This document shows positions 52,238 through 64,000 of a stretch of 64,000 bases of DNA, in pieces. The DNA comes from Branchiostoma lanceolatum (taxonomy: Eukaryota; Chordata; Leptocardii; Amphioxiformes; Branchiostomatidae). How positions within the stretch are numbered: the stretch's first letter is position 1; every line of letters begins with the position of its first letter. Position numbers and translations under genes: made by a program. A model generated the notes under the pieces. It did no database searches, was not told the DNA's origin, and worked only from the letters and a program-made list of their open reading frames with translations. The stretch spans positions 20,478,974 through 20,542,973 of the forward strand of contig NC_089724.1 of the NCBI RefSeq assembly GCF_035083965.1, in the 5' to 3' direction.

Positions 52238-52619
52238 TGTTTGCTGAAATAAGTGCGCTTTCGTTCACTCTATATACATTCGGAGGTTCATATCCTCTGT
52301 GGGGTTTTCCCTCAAATTACTTGTTTCGACAATCCAGTACCTTGTATGTGATATCCGTATAGCTCGTCTTCTTGTCTTTGTAAGGATTTATTTCATCTAT
52401 CTAACTTCATCAACACATATACAACTAGAGTTCGGCGATCCCATACCTTTGCCGAATGGTGTTAAAAAGGGAAAGGGATCTCGAACCAGTTTAGCTCAAA
52501 TGAACTCAATGAACAGATGAGCTACTCTTCCACTGGTCGTGACAGAGAAGACAGACGCTATGTACAGTATTGGGGTTCACTGTACCGGAGAATTTCCCCT
52601 AGCTCTTTTCGACAAGCAC

Positions 52620-52775
52620 AATGAACAGTGGACCACGGCTTAACGTCCCGTCCCAAGGACTGCGATCTTTAACGGTAGCGTGCATGTCGGGTGAGCGACA
52701 CAGCCGGGATCGAACCCGGGGCTTCTAGTTCCAGAGGCAAGATCGCTAACCACTGGCCTACGCACGCTACCACAA
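52620..52775 (-). mobile_element. tRNA-derived SINE
   Basis: On the minus strand the head GTAGGCCAGTGGTTAGCG (A box) and CCCGGGTTCGATCCCGG (B box) form a tRNA-like unit within 52700-52770. A non-tRNA body with 'taacgtcccgtcccaaggac' follows. GTAGCGTGC and GCACGCTAC near 52675 and 52762 are inverted. No polymerase III terminator or full cloverleaf supports a real tRNA gene. Confidence 0.7.
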
Positions 52776-53079
52776 CTAACTACACTGTTAACTTGTATGC
52801 TTGTCATTTAACTTCCGAATGCAAGTATCAAATTACGGTACAGTTACAAATTTGGAATCATAGCATTTTCTCAACAATTAAGCAAATTATGTCATTATTT
52901 ACATAATCGATATATCAATCGGTTTTCCTCTCTATGTCACAGTTCTCAGTTCATATGTCTTGAAGCGCCATTGTGAAAATCACTGCCCACATGTTGCCTG
53001 TCACTCTGTCCATATGGTGTATAGGTGTCCTCGTATATAGGTCGTCGTCCAAAAAATAGCACAATGAAAGGGGATTTCA

Positions 53080-53700
53080 ACTTTGTCTCATTAATCATGT
53101 AAAGAAGTACCTGATTTGCATGTCATTATGTTAATCATCACTAATCGTTTCTACCTGCCCCAAACAATTAAGATCCACCAAACCCTGCTTGAGTTATGCT
53201 CCTTCAAAATTTAGATAAGAATACCCCCTGTAGTACCGTAGGAACCCCCCCTAGAAGACCCATCTTCGAATTTGACCTTCGTTTCCCCGACCCCCAACAA
53301 CCTACTAAATTTCATCACGATCCATTTAATTTTTCTCGAGTTATGCCACCAACAAACAAACCGACAAACACAGAAGGTCCACTGCAGCATCGAAGGAACC
53401 CCCCCAGAAGACCCATCTTCGAACTTGACCTTCGTCTCTCCAACAGAAACAATCATCCGTCCATAGTATCATCAAGAGTGTTATCGCCAACACCATCACT
53501 CCACAAATCCCTACGGCGAAAGCATGATCGGTGGGGGAGACAAAACAGGTGATCGAAATCCACTCTACCAGTTGTCTCCCCGCACAATTTATGAAATACA
53601 TATATGGATAACAACAGATTTGCATAATTTAGGTATAAATTTGCATAATTTAGGTATAAACTTGGCACATAAAACAAAACAACCAGCGGCAACAACAAAT
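53080..53700 (-). repeat. Inverted relative of the dispersed repeat with an internal duplication
   Basis: 'gtacctgatttgcatgtcat' resembles the inverted copies. A block of about 45 bp ('agacccatcttcgaa', 'gaccttcgt') occurs at 53241 and again at 53394, and 'tttgcataatttaggtataa' is doubled near 53620-53655. Confidence 0.5.
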
Positions 53701-55799
53701 AACTAGGGCAAATAAAACACATCATATATAAAAACAAATTTCATGGAGATTTTGGGTCTTCGGACTCTTGTTGTCGTCTGATTCCTCCATAATATACATA
53801 ATCTTATGAACCCCAAAGAGATGTTGGGAGTACGAAAAGCAGCACCTGAGATGACGTAAAATCATCAAGACTCAAGAGGATCCATAACACCCCTGTGTTC
53901 CATCTGCAATGGTACGTCCGTGCACGGTATCGACTGGAATCGCGGAGGCCCGTGGACTATTGCAGCCGTGACTGAGGAAGTGGAAACACGGCATTGACAG
54001 GACTCTCGTCGCCTTGTCCGGACCCCGTCAGCTGAGGCACAAGGGGAACACAAAAACAATCTGATAGTTATGGGCGGTTAGTCTTCTTTTTCTTTTAACT
54101 ATTACTTGAGTATTAAACATGTAGATGTGGGCGTTAAGATCTTTATTGTCCAGTAGAACGACGTCTTGTTTGCGAGTGGCGGCCATGAGCTATGGTTTGT
54201 GGTCATCGCACATCTATCAACAAGACAAAAAAGGAAGAAAAACACGTGGCTAAACTTGCATGGTATTGAAGAATTGAACCTTATGAAGGTTTTGCATTTG
54301 TATGTATCTGACTAGAGCTGAAATGTGGCATTAAATAGGACTAATTGTTTTATATTTCTGCACTGCCCGACTAATGTAGCTTACATTATTACGAAAGGTA
54401 TCCATGTCATCACGAATTAACATACATATAAGGGAGCATTATTGAGTTGTTAACTATTGATGAGGTCATTAAGGGTTAAATAGTCGGCTAGATTACAGAG
54501 CTCTTTTCCACGGATATTCGCTGGCAAAACAAAAGACGTAAATAGTTCAGTGCGGCGAGATGTATACATATTCATGTTTGTGAGATATGATTATACGGAC
54601 ACTACCACTGGCTGTGTTGTTGCTATAGATGGTCTTGCTTGGTGGTCGACTTTAGCTCGACAGCTCCTAATGGAAACTGTTGTTTGTCAAAGATTCGTGT
54701 TCGTGAGATTGTCAGAAGCACATGAGTTATCTTTGAAATCTCATCTTTATTAGTCTCTGAACCGCCGAGAAATTCGCACTGCTGGCATCGTTGTATCACG
54801 TCCTGTTTTCAAATATGGCATGTAGAGTGCACTAGTCACCAAAATTACCCTTTGACCAGTCACCACCCACAAGAACGACGTCGACAGGCAAAAAGGGGCG
54901 ATACTGGAATCCTACGATAAAATTTCTCACACATTACTAGTACTACGGCTAAGATAATCAATTGAAGCTTTCTTGAAGCTACAGGTGACGACTCAGAGCG
55001 CGCGCAGAAACCGGACATTTTTGTTCGGTGCTTGGTGACAGCCATGGTGCTGAAATGACTTCTGAAATCGCTTCAATTTAGAAAATCGCTTCCCCGCACG
55101 TCCAAACTATACTTCCCGTAGCGGCTGTTTTGACACCAACTCAATTACAGTCTGTTGACCTATTTTGGGCTGCCATTCTATAGAAGATCCTAATAGAATT
55201 TTGCGGAGCTTCGATTGAGACTATTGATAATTAATTATTTAACCTAAACTAAGTAAAACATGGTTTAGATAAGAGGGTCAAGTGTGGGTTAACTTTGATT
55301 CATGGATTACATTAAAAATTGAGTCATCTCACCCGGCTGTCTTCAAAGATGGAGGTCGTCTTTTTTCCCATTAATGTGAGTAGGCTTAATCTGTACTACA
55401 CAACCTCTTGCTGTCCGGGGCATATGGGTCCCCTCCCCGACTCGAGGGGCCTGCTTAAAGCCTGTCGCGGGGCCAGAGTATGCGAACGCCCACACACCCG
55501 GACATGTAGTGTCTGTTTCATGGTTTGTCCGCCCTAGTGGGGTGGCAGTAGTGAATGACGTCGACGATGGTTGTTGCCAAGTAACAATGTCTCACTAGAA
55601 CAATCCTACTAATGATCAGTAATGCCTATTCTCTACCAGACTGACTACGCCGGCGATGGACAGAATATTTGCCAGGGGAGTTTGGCCACCATAGGGTGTC
55701 ATTTGCAGGCTCCGAGGGGGAGATATTAACCTTACCGCGGACTGACTCTCCTAACCAATTATTACCTGCCAACATGGTTATGTTTTCGGTAGCGTTTGT
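53701..55799. other. No supported gene
   Basis: Nothing beyond short frames; two somewhat GC-richer patches (about 53900-54030 and 55420-55550) have no motif that I recognise. Confidence 0.4.
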
Positions 55800-56572
55800 A
55801 TGTGTAGATATATGTGGAATACCAGCATAACTCGAGAAGGCCTGGATGGTCTTGGTATGCGGGTAGGTCTTGATGAGATTAAACTTTGGCCCCCCTAGCG
55901 GCTTGTTACGGTTCTGCAATCGAAATTCCTGTTGTGATATCTCGTGTTCTGGAGATGTCATGGTCATGATTTTTGAGTGGTAGATAGCTCATGGACCAGA
56001 AAGTAATTGGTGTAGGTTTGAAACTGCAGGAGCAGGTTTTGCTTGAGACTTTGAAGGAGAATAGCTCAAGGTGGGGTTGATGGATCGTCATTGTTTTTGG
56101 TATGTAAATAGCTTGAGTGAGGATTTACATAATTAGATGCTAAGAATTCAAATCATCCAATGTGCATAATTAGTGAGGAAAGTCTATGTCCGCTGCATTT
56201 CATTGTAGGACTCTCAAACATGTGACATATGTACCTGAGAAGGAGAGAAATATTGATACATATCAGCTATGCAAATGAGGACATCATTTGCATAATTGAT
56301 ACGAAAATACTATAACTCAAGATGCGGCTGACGAATCATCCAGATATTTTGTATGCAGATAGCTTAAGGAATGGTTGGTATGATTAATTGGTAATTATGT
56401 AAATCTGATTCTAACTTGCATTATCAATGAGGAAATTTCATAAACCTGCTCCATTCCATGGTAGGACTATTCAAACATGTGACATTTGTAAATGAGAATT
56501 GGTGAAAGGAATATTGATAGATAAAAGAATATGCAAATGAAGACCTAATTTGCATGATTAATGAGAAACTAT

Positions 56573-57921
56573 CATCATCATCATCGTTCATCCGGATTAC
56601 TCCGGTGGGATACAGTCAATAAAGTTATTCCAGTACAATTTGTCCTTCATGGCGGAAAGTAACTCAGAACCTGAGAGTCCAGTGTCTCTTTCGATCAATG
56701 TCATAAAAGTTGTGTGAGGTCTTCCAACCCTTCGTTTTCCCTCAGGTAGCCACTGCATTAGTCGCCCAGCAGGCTCTTCACTGCGAACAACATGTCCCGC
56801 CAGTGCGAGCTGGCGGCGTCGCACAACTGACGAAATGGGTGGCAGAGAACCATACAGTTGCTTATTTGTTAGATGACTTCTCCAAGATACATTGTACACC
56901 ATTCTTAGCATTCTTGTGTATGTACCATCTAGTTTCTTACTCTGTGCTGTACTCATGGCCCATGACTCAGAGCTGTAAAGTAGGATGGTCTCGGTACAAG
57001 CTTTAAACACTTCAGTTTTTGTCTGTTTTCCAATAGGAGCTTTCCATATCTTTTGTAGAGAATGGAGAGAACTCCAAGCTTGAGCAATCCTGCGCTCCAT
57101 ATCTCTCCCTGTATCAGTATAGCCCCCTCAATACTTGAAGTCAGCTACACACTCGATTTCAGAGCCGTCAGATGTAGTTAGGCGCTCGGAAGATGTAGGG
57201 TTCAAATGCATATATTTCGTTTTGGATGGGTTTAGATATAAGCCGATGGCCTGACATGCCACTTCTACTTTGTTAAGCATGGTTTGTGCGAAAAGTAGTG
57301 AGTTTTCGAGAAGGCCGATGTCATCAGCAAAATTAATGTCGGCAAGCACTTCGGCAGGGTAGCGACTACTGCGACGACGGCGGAGGGTAAAACCATCAGT
57401 GTCTGAAATCGAGTGCCTTAAAGCATAATCTAGACATATGATGAATAGAAACGGGGCCAGAGATAAACATGCTAAACATATCAGTCTCTCCATCTGGTGT
57501 AATAACTACTGCAGAGGTGTCTCTATACATGACTGCTATAGCATTAACAATGTCTAATGGAACTCCATATGGCTCTAGAATCTTCAACATTTTGCTGCGA
57601 TTGATACAATCAAAAGCCTTACGAAAGTCGATGAATACTACAACAGCTTCTTTGTCAAAATGTCTTAGTTCTTCAACAATGCGACGCAGCACAAGAATGT
57701 GTGATGTAGTAGATCGGCCTTGGCGGAAGCCATTTTGATTTGGGCGAAGAATTCCATCAACAATAGGGCGAATCCTGTTCAGCAGGCAACGGTTATACAC
57801 TTTACATGCAGTTTGTGATAATGAGACACCTCTATAATTGTCCACAGATCGAAGATCCCCCTTCTTAGGAATTGGAACAATCCCGGATACTCCCCATTCC
57901 TTTGGGCGCTTCCCATTGTAA
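56573..57921 (-). mobile_element. RTE-type LINE, 5'-truncated, with 10-bp target-site duplication
   Basis: 1349-bp insertion in minus orientation. Its 3' end is the CATCATCATCATC tail at 56573-56585. GAGAAACTAT flanks it at 56563-56572 and 57922-57931. It has split a copy of the dispersed GT-headed repeat, so it is younger than that copy. Its 3' 330 bp are nearly the same as the 27.35-kb copy. Confidence 0.9.
56597..57921 (-). pseudogene. Broken RTE reverse transcriptase
   Basis: Fragments in order: KRPKEWGVSGIVPIPKKGDL, DNYRGVSLSQTACKVY, FIDFRKAFDCINRSK (first catalytic Asp), then a frameshift/deletion after the DGETD segment that removes the usual LQGD-type motif. The frame resumes at SPFLFIICLDYALR and INFADDIGLLENS (catalytic DD). 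DFKY is followed by an in-frame TGA where the family has a sense codon, and the rest runs GGYTDTGRDMERR to DCIPPE. At least two lesions plus the 5' truncation make it non-functional. Confidence 0.85.
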
Positions 57922-58200
57922 GAGAAACTATAATGAGAAAATAATGATTCCATTATGGTAAATATGGACAATTTCATACTTGTGGCATTTGGAAGTTATG
58001 TGAATGTGAGCATTACTGAATATGGATTATGCTAATGACAACCTACTTTGCACAGTTGATAATAAATGCTAGAATAGCTCTCTTTGTTATGGTAAGACTC
58101 ATACTTTAGACAACTTCTGTTATTTGGATGGAGAAGATAATCAACTGATACGATTTATGCAGATGATGACTTATTGAGCATAATCAATTAAAAACACTCA

Positions 58201-60239
58201 TAATACGTCAGTCATAAAGGTAAAAATCATTTGGCGAAGGTATGACGTCGTGAAACTTTAGTTCCTTTTTGCCAAATTCTACGATCCATACCCCTTAGCC
58301 TGGTGGAGGCTAAGTAATGCCCGAGAGATATGGATACCATCATAAATGCTGTTCCGAACAATCCGAAGTGAAATTTGTCAAAAGATGTTCAAGTTGGGTG
58401 ACAGAAATGATTATGATCATGTCTAAATAACGAAGGCTGTGACCATTAGTAATATGTACAGCAATACTATCATTAGTATCAACTACAGGACTTAAATGGC
58501 TTCTAGCCAGAGGGGAACAATTATGTAAACAAACATCGCAAACCTATAATCAAAAGTAAGCCATGCTACGGCATGAGCGCGTAGCACACAGCCCGGCGTT
58601 CAATAATTCAATATTTCAATATTAAGGGGTTTGTGAGGAAACATTTGTGCAACATGCAATGAACGTAGACTGTACTGATGTTAAGATACGGACGGTACCT
58701 ACATGGCCTATAAAAGCTTTTAAGCTTTAAAACACTGTAAAACCTTTTGTTTTTCCTTTCCAGCTCTTGTAATTAACCATAGGCACAACATCATGGATCA
58801 ATTGCCGTAGAAAGAAATGACAGATAACTGAACAGCACTGTTATAGACAGCACGTTTGAAATTAAAACTGAAACTAAACTGGAATGATATACGGCTTGCT
58901 CAGGATACCCCGCTATACACAACATATATGTCATCCAGTGTATGACATGTATATGTATATGATGATAGATGGGCAAGGTCAAAACCTACAGCTGAGCTTT
59001 GTGACCGAAGAACGTTCTCAGTGCGTTATTTATCGGAACCTGGATTGTTTCGGATCTTGATTATGGCTTCATCTCCAAGCCTAATGGGATTTAGGGCATC
59101 GGACTTAGGGAGCTAGCGCGCCCTCCCTGCCCCGGGACATCTGTCTCACACCACGGCTCTACAGATGCTTCATCTCTTACATTGCGTGTCGGCTGGTAAG
59201 GTCCATAAATCAGGAAGAAGTAATCACTCCGGGGAAGACTTGTATCGGTTCTCTGTGCTGTGTGTAGCTGTGTTTTGCACTAATTGACGTTGCCCCCCCC
59301 CCCATCGACATATAATACACTTCACTGCACAACAAGTATACAAGTTACAATGTATAGCATCTTCCGCTACATAACAGAATTTCTACCGTTTAAGCATTTC
59401 TTTATCATATATTGCCTGATTTGGAAAATGCACGGGTTGTCACATGTCAATATGCACTTGAATGCGCAATTCATTGAGAGAAATCCCGGCATATAAGATG
59501 ATAGAGATGTGTATTGCGAATTACGCATATCAACATATTTGAGACATATATCATATTAGTATCCTGGAATGACATGTCCCAGCAGTTTTCATCAGTCCCT
59601 TTGAAACCTGCTCAAGTCACAGTTAAGGTGTATTGTTCAAGACCAGTGCCCCTCCCTCTACTTAGTAACCCGCATCAAAAGCTAATTGATTCCAAAATCC
59701 ACACTCAGTCTGGTAGAAAACACCACAGGTCAAACAGCCTACAGAAGACTTTTGATCCGACGAAAAGTCAAAACGCCTACGCCTGCGATTAGTTCTACAC
59801 ATGGAGCTCCAACTTAAAAGTGGATTTACATCAGTCGCACAGAATCACCTCATCCCATCTGGCGTGCAATACGGGATGAGTTGGTGACTGATGTTGCCGT
59901 GGACGACGGTTTGTCGTTCATCAGTAGGAAAATCCCCGGAGGTGTGAAACAATTTATCGATTCGACACAATTACTTGTAAGAGAGACTTCGGTAGCTCCG
60001 GGAGCTGTCCATGACCCACACACTATATATGGATTGCCTGGGAAGTAGATCGATACGTCATGTAACGGACCGGGCCACTTCCCTACACGCAGCGGGAAAA
60101 GTTGTTTGCGACGACATGTCGACTCAGCAGATAATGGTGCTGAGGCTTCGGGATCAAGAATATCTCTCTGATATCTGATCTGTCATCTCTACGGTATTGA
60201 GGATGCAACAATATTGTAAAAAGCAAATACCTTTCTTCG
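58201..60239. other. No supported gene
   Basis: A C homopolymer near 59295. Otherwise no repeat or exon could be defended. Confidence 0.4.
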
Positions 60240-61043
60240 TCAGCTCGTCAAAGAGATAAGATATGACTTGATGACAGAATGACAAATGATACTGGCTGAC
60301 ACAAAATCAAAACTAGTGTTATTGGGGTCATCAGGCGCATGTTCGGATGCCAGACATGAAGGGATATTGGAATCATGGATCAAGAGAGAAATATATCCGT
60401 CAGGAAAAATTACTGTGCGTGGGGATGCCCCATAGGGGGCCGACTGAATATCTACCAAGTAAGGAACAATAAGTCCAAGGCAAAGGAGTAACACGCTTGA
60501 ATGTGAGAGATTGAGATGAAGAATCGAGTAAACCATGAACCTGACACAAACTGTGGTCCGTGTCGCTGTGTAGATCAAGACAAGCGCGTTCATAGAAATA
60601 TGGAAATATAGACAATGTTTGCGTTTGAGTCCACGAAAGCTGTGCGCATATGAGTTGCTCAAAGAGGTATTTGAAAATAGCTTAAGAGGAAATAGAGGAA
60701 TCAAAAATAAGATACGTGAACATTCAACCTCACTGAAAGAAACACGTAGGAGGTCCAAAAATATATGAGAGACCCATAACTCAAGCTTACATCCCCAACG
60801 GGGTTCTGGATAAAATGCTTCGAACGTTTTACTGCGGTTGGGCCAGCTCAAGACGACTAATTGTAGCAATTTCAGGCTCAAATGCAAATCATGCACAAGG
60901 TGCTCAGCGTGTACAAAATGTTGCCGCAATTGAATTTTGATAAAACAATGATAGAAACTTAACCAAAGTAACGGACTCATACACCCCCTTAGCGTAAGCA
61001 TGCATGCATATAAGTGATTTTCACATACATGATCATATTGCAT
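60240..61043 (-). CDS. Unexplained 267-codon open frame
   Basis: The longest open frame outside the LINE. It begins with ATG, has no stop for 267 codons and no introns. I do not recognise the product. It is rich in Leu, Ser and aromatic residues, with several hydrophobic stretches (near residues 25-40, 85-95, 120-135 and 150-200) that could be membrane segments, and has scattered cysteines. Both other minus-strand frames and all plus-strand frames of the stretch are interrupted. No splice or promoter evidence was identified. It could be a single-exon gene, an exon of a larger gene, a decayed mobile-element frame or chance. Confidence 0.2.
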   Translation of the reverse strand: MQYDHVCENHLYACMLTLRGCMSPLLWLSFYHCFIKIQLRQHFVHAEHLVHDLHLSLKLLQLVVLSWPNRSKTFEAFYPEPRWGCKLELWVSHIFLDLLRVSFSEVECSRILFLIPLFPLKLFSNTSLSNSYAHSFRGLKRKHCLYFHISMNALVLIYTATRTTVCVRFMVYSILHLNLSHSSVLLLCLGLIVPYLVDIQSAPYGASPRTVIFPDGYISLLIHDSNIPSCLASEHAPDDPNNTSFDFVSASIICHSVIKSYLISLTS

Positions 61044-61965
61044 GCAAATCTGTGCAACATTACAGCTTGTTTTTTTAAAAGATCATCACACAGGGGCCTA
61101 GAATATACCCAAAAAGTGATTTTGCCAATTTATGTCTATGTTGGAACTACCAAACCCTCATGGCGCAATAAAAAAGTCTTGCTCCAAAAACCTACAAAAT
61201 TCACATTATTGGAGGGACATTAAATGAATGGTGTTAACGAGTTAACGATGTCAGAGAGAAATTACACAGAAACGACACGATTTCAAATAGTCACACATTT
61301 CCCGTTCATATCGACATTTAGCAAACATTGGTTTTATAAACACTAACGTTAGGCCTGTAACATGTGATATCGTGCTTCTACAGGTGATGTTGACAACGTA
61401 ACGTTAGTCCTGCGGCCGGGGGGACTTCTTTTCGCTCACGTCAATTGATAGCGCAGTCCTACAGATCCTAATTGATACCCCTGGCACATGAGGGTGATAC
61501 ATGTTCTATTCTTCTCTTTGATGTCTTGTCTCTACATGATGTCCCCACAACTGGAAGATACTGTTGCTCGGCAACGATTCTCCTCTAGCAAAAGCAATTC
61601 ATCTTCGATGTTTTCATCTTCTCTGATCTGGTCGCTACACACGAATTGCCCGTGTGCATAACACCAGCACCATAGGGCTGCCCGGCAGCAAAGGTGCGAT
61701 GACGTAATCATTTTGATCACTCAGCCACTCATCTTTTCCGACTTGTTTTTTGTCCCCCTATGCGTGTCATGACGTTTGTGGTCACTGTTCCTAGGTACCA
61801 TGTGAAGATTTCAAAGCCCTACCGAATCTCCTTACTACAGGACAAGATGCAGAAATAACATACAGTATGACATGTACAAGAGAAGAGTATCGATTCATGT
61901 ATATCACCACTTGAAGTCTTCAAGAAAAATACAACAGTCGCCTACATTCCTGGCAGCTCTCATGT

Positions 61966-62504
61966 ATTTTAAGGAGTCCTAAACCCCAGAGGGGGGAGTT
62001 ATTTTCCTATGAATTGTAATTTTAGGAAGTAGACATGAATATTTTTTACAGTATACGATAAACTACCCACTTGTCTCGTGCGCATCCAAAAGCATTCAGT
62101 ATTCTACCAAATTTCCCAGATGACCCTCAGCCTATGTGTTTTTTAGAATGCGTTAGATTAAAAATTTAGATTACAAAAAGAATGTCAGGGTGGTTATTAT
62201 ATGTAATAAGAAAAACTCGTCTTGCTATGTGTTCTTTTATATTTTATCAACAATTGCCTTCTTATGTGCTCAACCACCCTCATTAACGCCGAAAATATCC
62301 ACGTTTAAAAATGTATGTTTACGCATAGGGAATACACTGGTAGGGTCTGCAGGGGTTTAGTGAGTATCATATTGTTTTGAAAAACACACCTTGTGTAATT
62401 CACAACAAGCGGAATTCTGTACAAAGTCGGCTGATTATGTATTGATTGATACATAATCTAGTGGAAAATAACACCGCCCTCTGGAGTTTAGGACTCCTTT
62501 AAAC
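61966..62504. mobile_element. MITE with GGAGTCCTAAAC termini and TTTAA flanks
   Basis: Inverted arms 61971-62006 (AAGGAGTCCTAAACCCCAGA then GGG and TTATTTTCC) and 62463-62499 pair over about 36 bp. TTTAA flanks both sides, consistent with a TTAA-type target duplication. The 460-bp interior has no recognisable transposase. Confidence 0.75.
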
Positions 62505-62929
62505 AAAACAAAAACGTAATTTCTTTGATAAGAACCACCAACTTCCGCCATGGTGTAGAAAGGAAGCAGCTGAACGCAGGTACTCATGTAGTCGTCGTTG
62601 TATAGCATTTGAAAGATGGCTGCGACTTATCATCTATCACTGGAACTTTGTGCAATCCTGCCTGTAAACCCTTTCATAGCCAAACAGGATCATACGATAA
62701 GTGTATGATAAAGTGGATACCGAAGATGTGATAACATTAGAGGGGCAATCTTTTTGGAAACCAGTGTAGATAACAGAACACGCTTAAAGATTCTTGAAAT
62801 TCAAAGACTCGAGTTTAAATGTAGTAGAGATGCAGTGAACCCACAAACACAACAAGAGTTCCACGACCTCATACCTTCGCTGACTGATCTTTGCCTTTTC
62901 GAGTGGCATATCATAAATGTTTTCCATTT

Positions 62930-63715
62930 ATTTTGCATATAAGGATCTCATTTGCATGAATTATGTCAGTTGATCATCTTCTCTACCCAAATAACACAAG
63001 TTGTTCAAAGTATGAAAGTATTATCTTAGCAAAGAAGGCTATTGTAGCATTTCCTCATAAGCTATGTAAATGAGGCCCTCATTTGTATGATTTATGTCTG
63101 ATAATGTCCACATCTACTGAAATTCCAAATGCTGCAAGAATGAAATCTCCATCATTTACTATTAGGGAGTTATGCATTCATTTGCAAAATTGATATCTAT
63201 CGGTTTTCCTCTCTTTCTCAGTTACCTATGTCACGTTTGAGAGTCCTATAATGGGGTGCAGCGGATGTATATCATTAATTATGCAAATTTGCTACTGATT
63301 TGCGTGATACGCATACGATGTTGTCAATCATCACTTAAGCTTTCTACATACCAAATACCCTTCTTGAGTTATTCGCTTTCAAAATTTGAAACGAAATCGG
63401 CTCCGGCAGTTCCAAAAAGCCACCAGGGGACCCAAACCTACACAACATACTCTCCCTCCCAAGAGCTTCTACCACTCCTACCATAGCATGTCTAGAGCAC
63501 GAGATATCAAACCCTGAAGTTCCGCTGCAGTACCATAGCAAGCCACTAGGGGGCCCAAAATCTAATGCTTTGAGGTCTCAAGAAGACCTACTCACATACC
63601 AAGTATGAAGACAATCCATCCAGGCATTCTTGAGTTATACTGTTCACACACACGCACACGCACACACACACACACACACACACGCACACACACACACATA
63701 CACACACACACGAAC
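62930..63715 (-). repeat. GT-headed dispersed repeat, copy 6 (inverted), with (CA)n end
   Basis: Reverse complement of the same family: AT-rich part first, then 'gttccaaaaagccaccaggg', 'gccactagggggcccaaaat', 'caagtatgaagacaatccat', ending in a (CA)n run (63643-63711) that corresponds to the GT head. Confidence 0.85.
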
Positions 63716-64000
63716 GCCATGCAAAACATAACCTTCTCGGCGAAGGTAATTTATGGTAGTATTTTGTTTGGAAATACAACCGTGTTCTTCATCAAGGCAG
63801 ATAAAAGCTGATGCTCATGGATAACGGTTCATGTTTATGTCGATAGACAGAGTGATACCGGACATGATACCGGACATAAGGAAGATTGATTAGCAAGTAC
63901 TAGTAGTATATACTCAACACGCAAACCGGAGTGCTCTGTCAGTGTTACATGATCAGAACTTCACGAGAACTCCACCAAGAGTGATGTGCCCGAATCTGGC

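Larger units (their letters stand above)
55800..58200 (+). repeat. GT-headed dispersed repeat, copy 5, split by an RTE LINE
   Basis: Body words ('aactcgagaaggcctggatg', 'ccccctagcggcttgttacg', 'tgcaaatgagg') run to 56572, then resume after the insertion at 57932 ('gataataaatgctagaatag', 'gagaagataatcaactgata'). Confidence 0.8.

Noticed and set aside
61532-61720. Acidic 62-codon minus-strand frame (REDENIEDELLLLEENR)
   Set aside because: Short, lacks splice or family support; resemblance to transposase leaders is too vague.

Overview
The window looks like metazoan nuclear DNA, most probably from an amphioxus (Branchiostoma). The reasons are short GT-AG exons in long repeat-filled introns, protein families typical of deuterostomes, abundant small inverted-repeat elements, 5'-truncated LINEs, and a dispersed repeat rich in TTTGCATAATTAATGAGG-like motifs. 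The species is an inference.

Layout. 1-21.3 kb: no gene I can support; scattered repeats and fold-back elements. 21.4-34.4 kb: two prokineticin-like secreted-peptide genes in head-to-head orientation. The minus-strand gene has coding exons at 25897-25965, 23799-23962 and 21622-21832. The plus-strand gene has exons at 29656-29754, 33106-33269 and 33563-33650. Both have a signal peptide ending in an AVITG-like motif, a 164-nt second exon and ten cysteines. 36.0-38.7 kb: a four-exon minus-strand p24/TMED cargo-receptor gene (TMED4/9 type). 39.6-41.4 kb: a LINE fragment with an open 574-codon reverse-transcriptase frame. 41.4-41.5 kb: a (TCTAC)n array. 41.5-44.4 kb: an eight-exon minus-strand PLP enzyme of the D-cysteine desulfhydrase/ACC deaminase family. 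44.6-64 kb: repeats, including an RTE LINE inserted in an older repeat, nested MITEs and a tRNA-derived SINE. There is also one unexplained 267-codon open frame at 60.2-61.0 kb.

The strongest novelty is in intron 1 of the minus-strand prokineticin-like gene. A 61-bp tandem array of about 16 units (23929-24903) was built from the 3' splice site plus the first 34 nt of exon 2. The pre-mRNA therefore carries about 15 decoy copies of the acceptor directly upstream of the real one. Ten of the units form two identical 5-unit (305-bp) higher-order repeats.

The genes are not an operon. The prokineticin-like pair are divergent paralogues that probably arose by local duplication and inversion. TMED and the PLP enzyme are unrelated housekeeping/metabolic neighbours. 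Exon ends were placed by hand from GT/AG sites, reading-frame phase and family knowledge, without transcripts.
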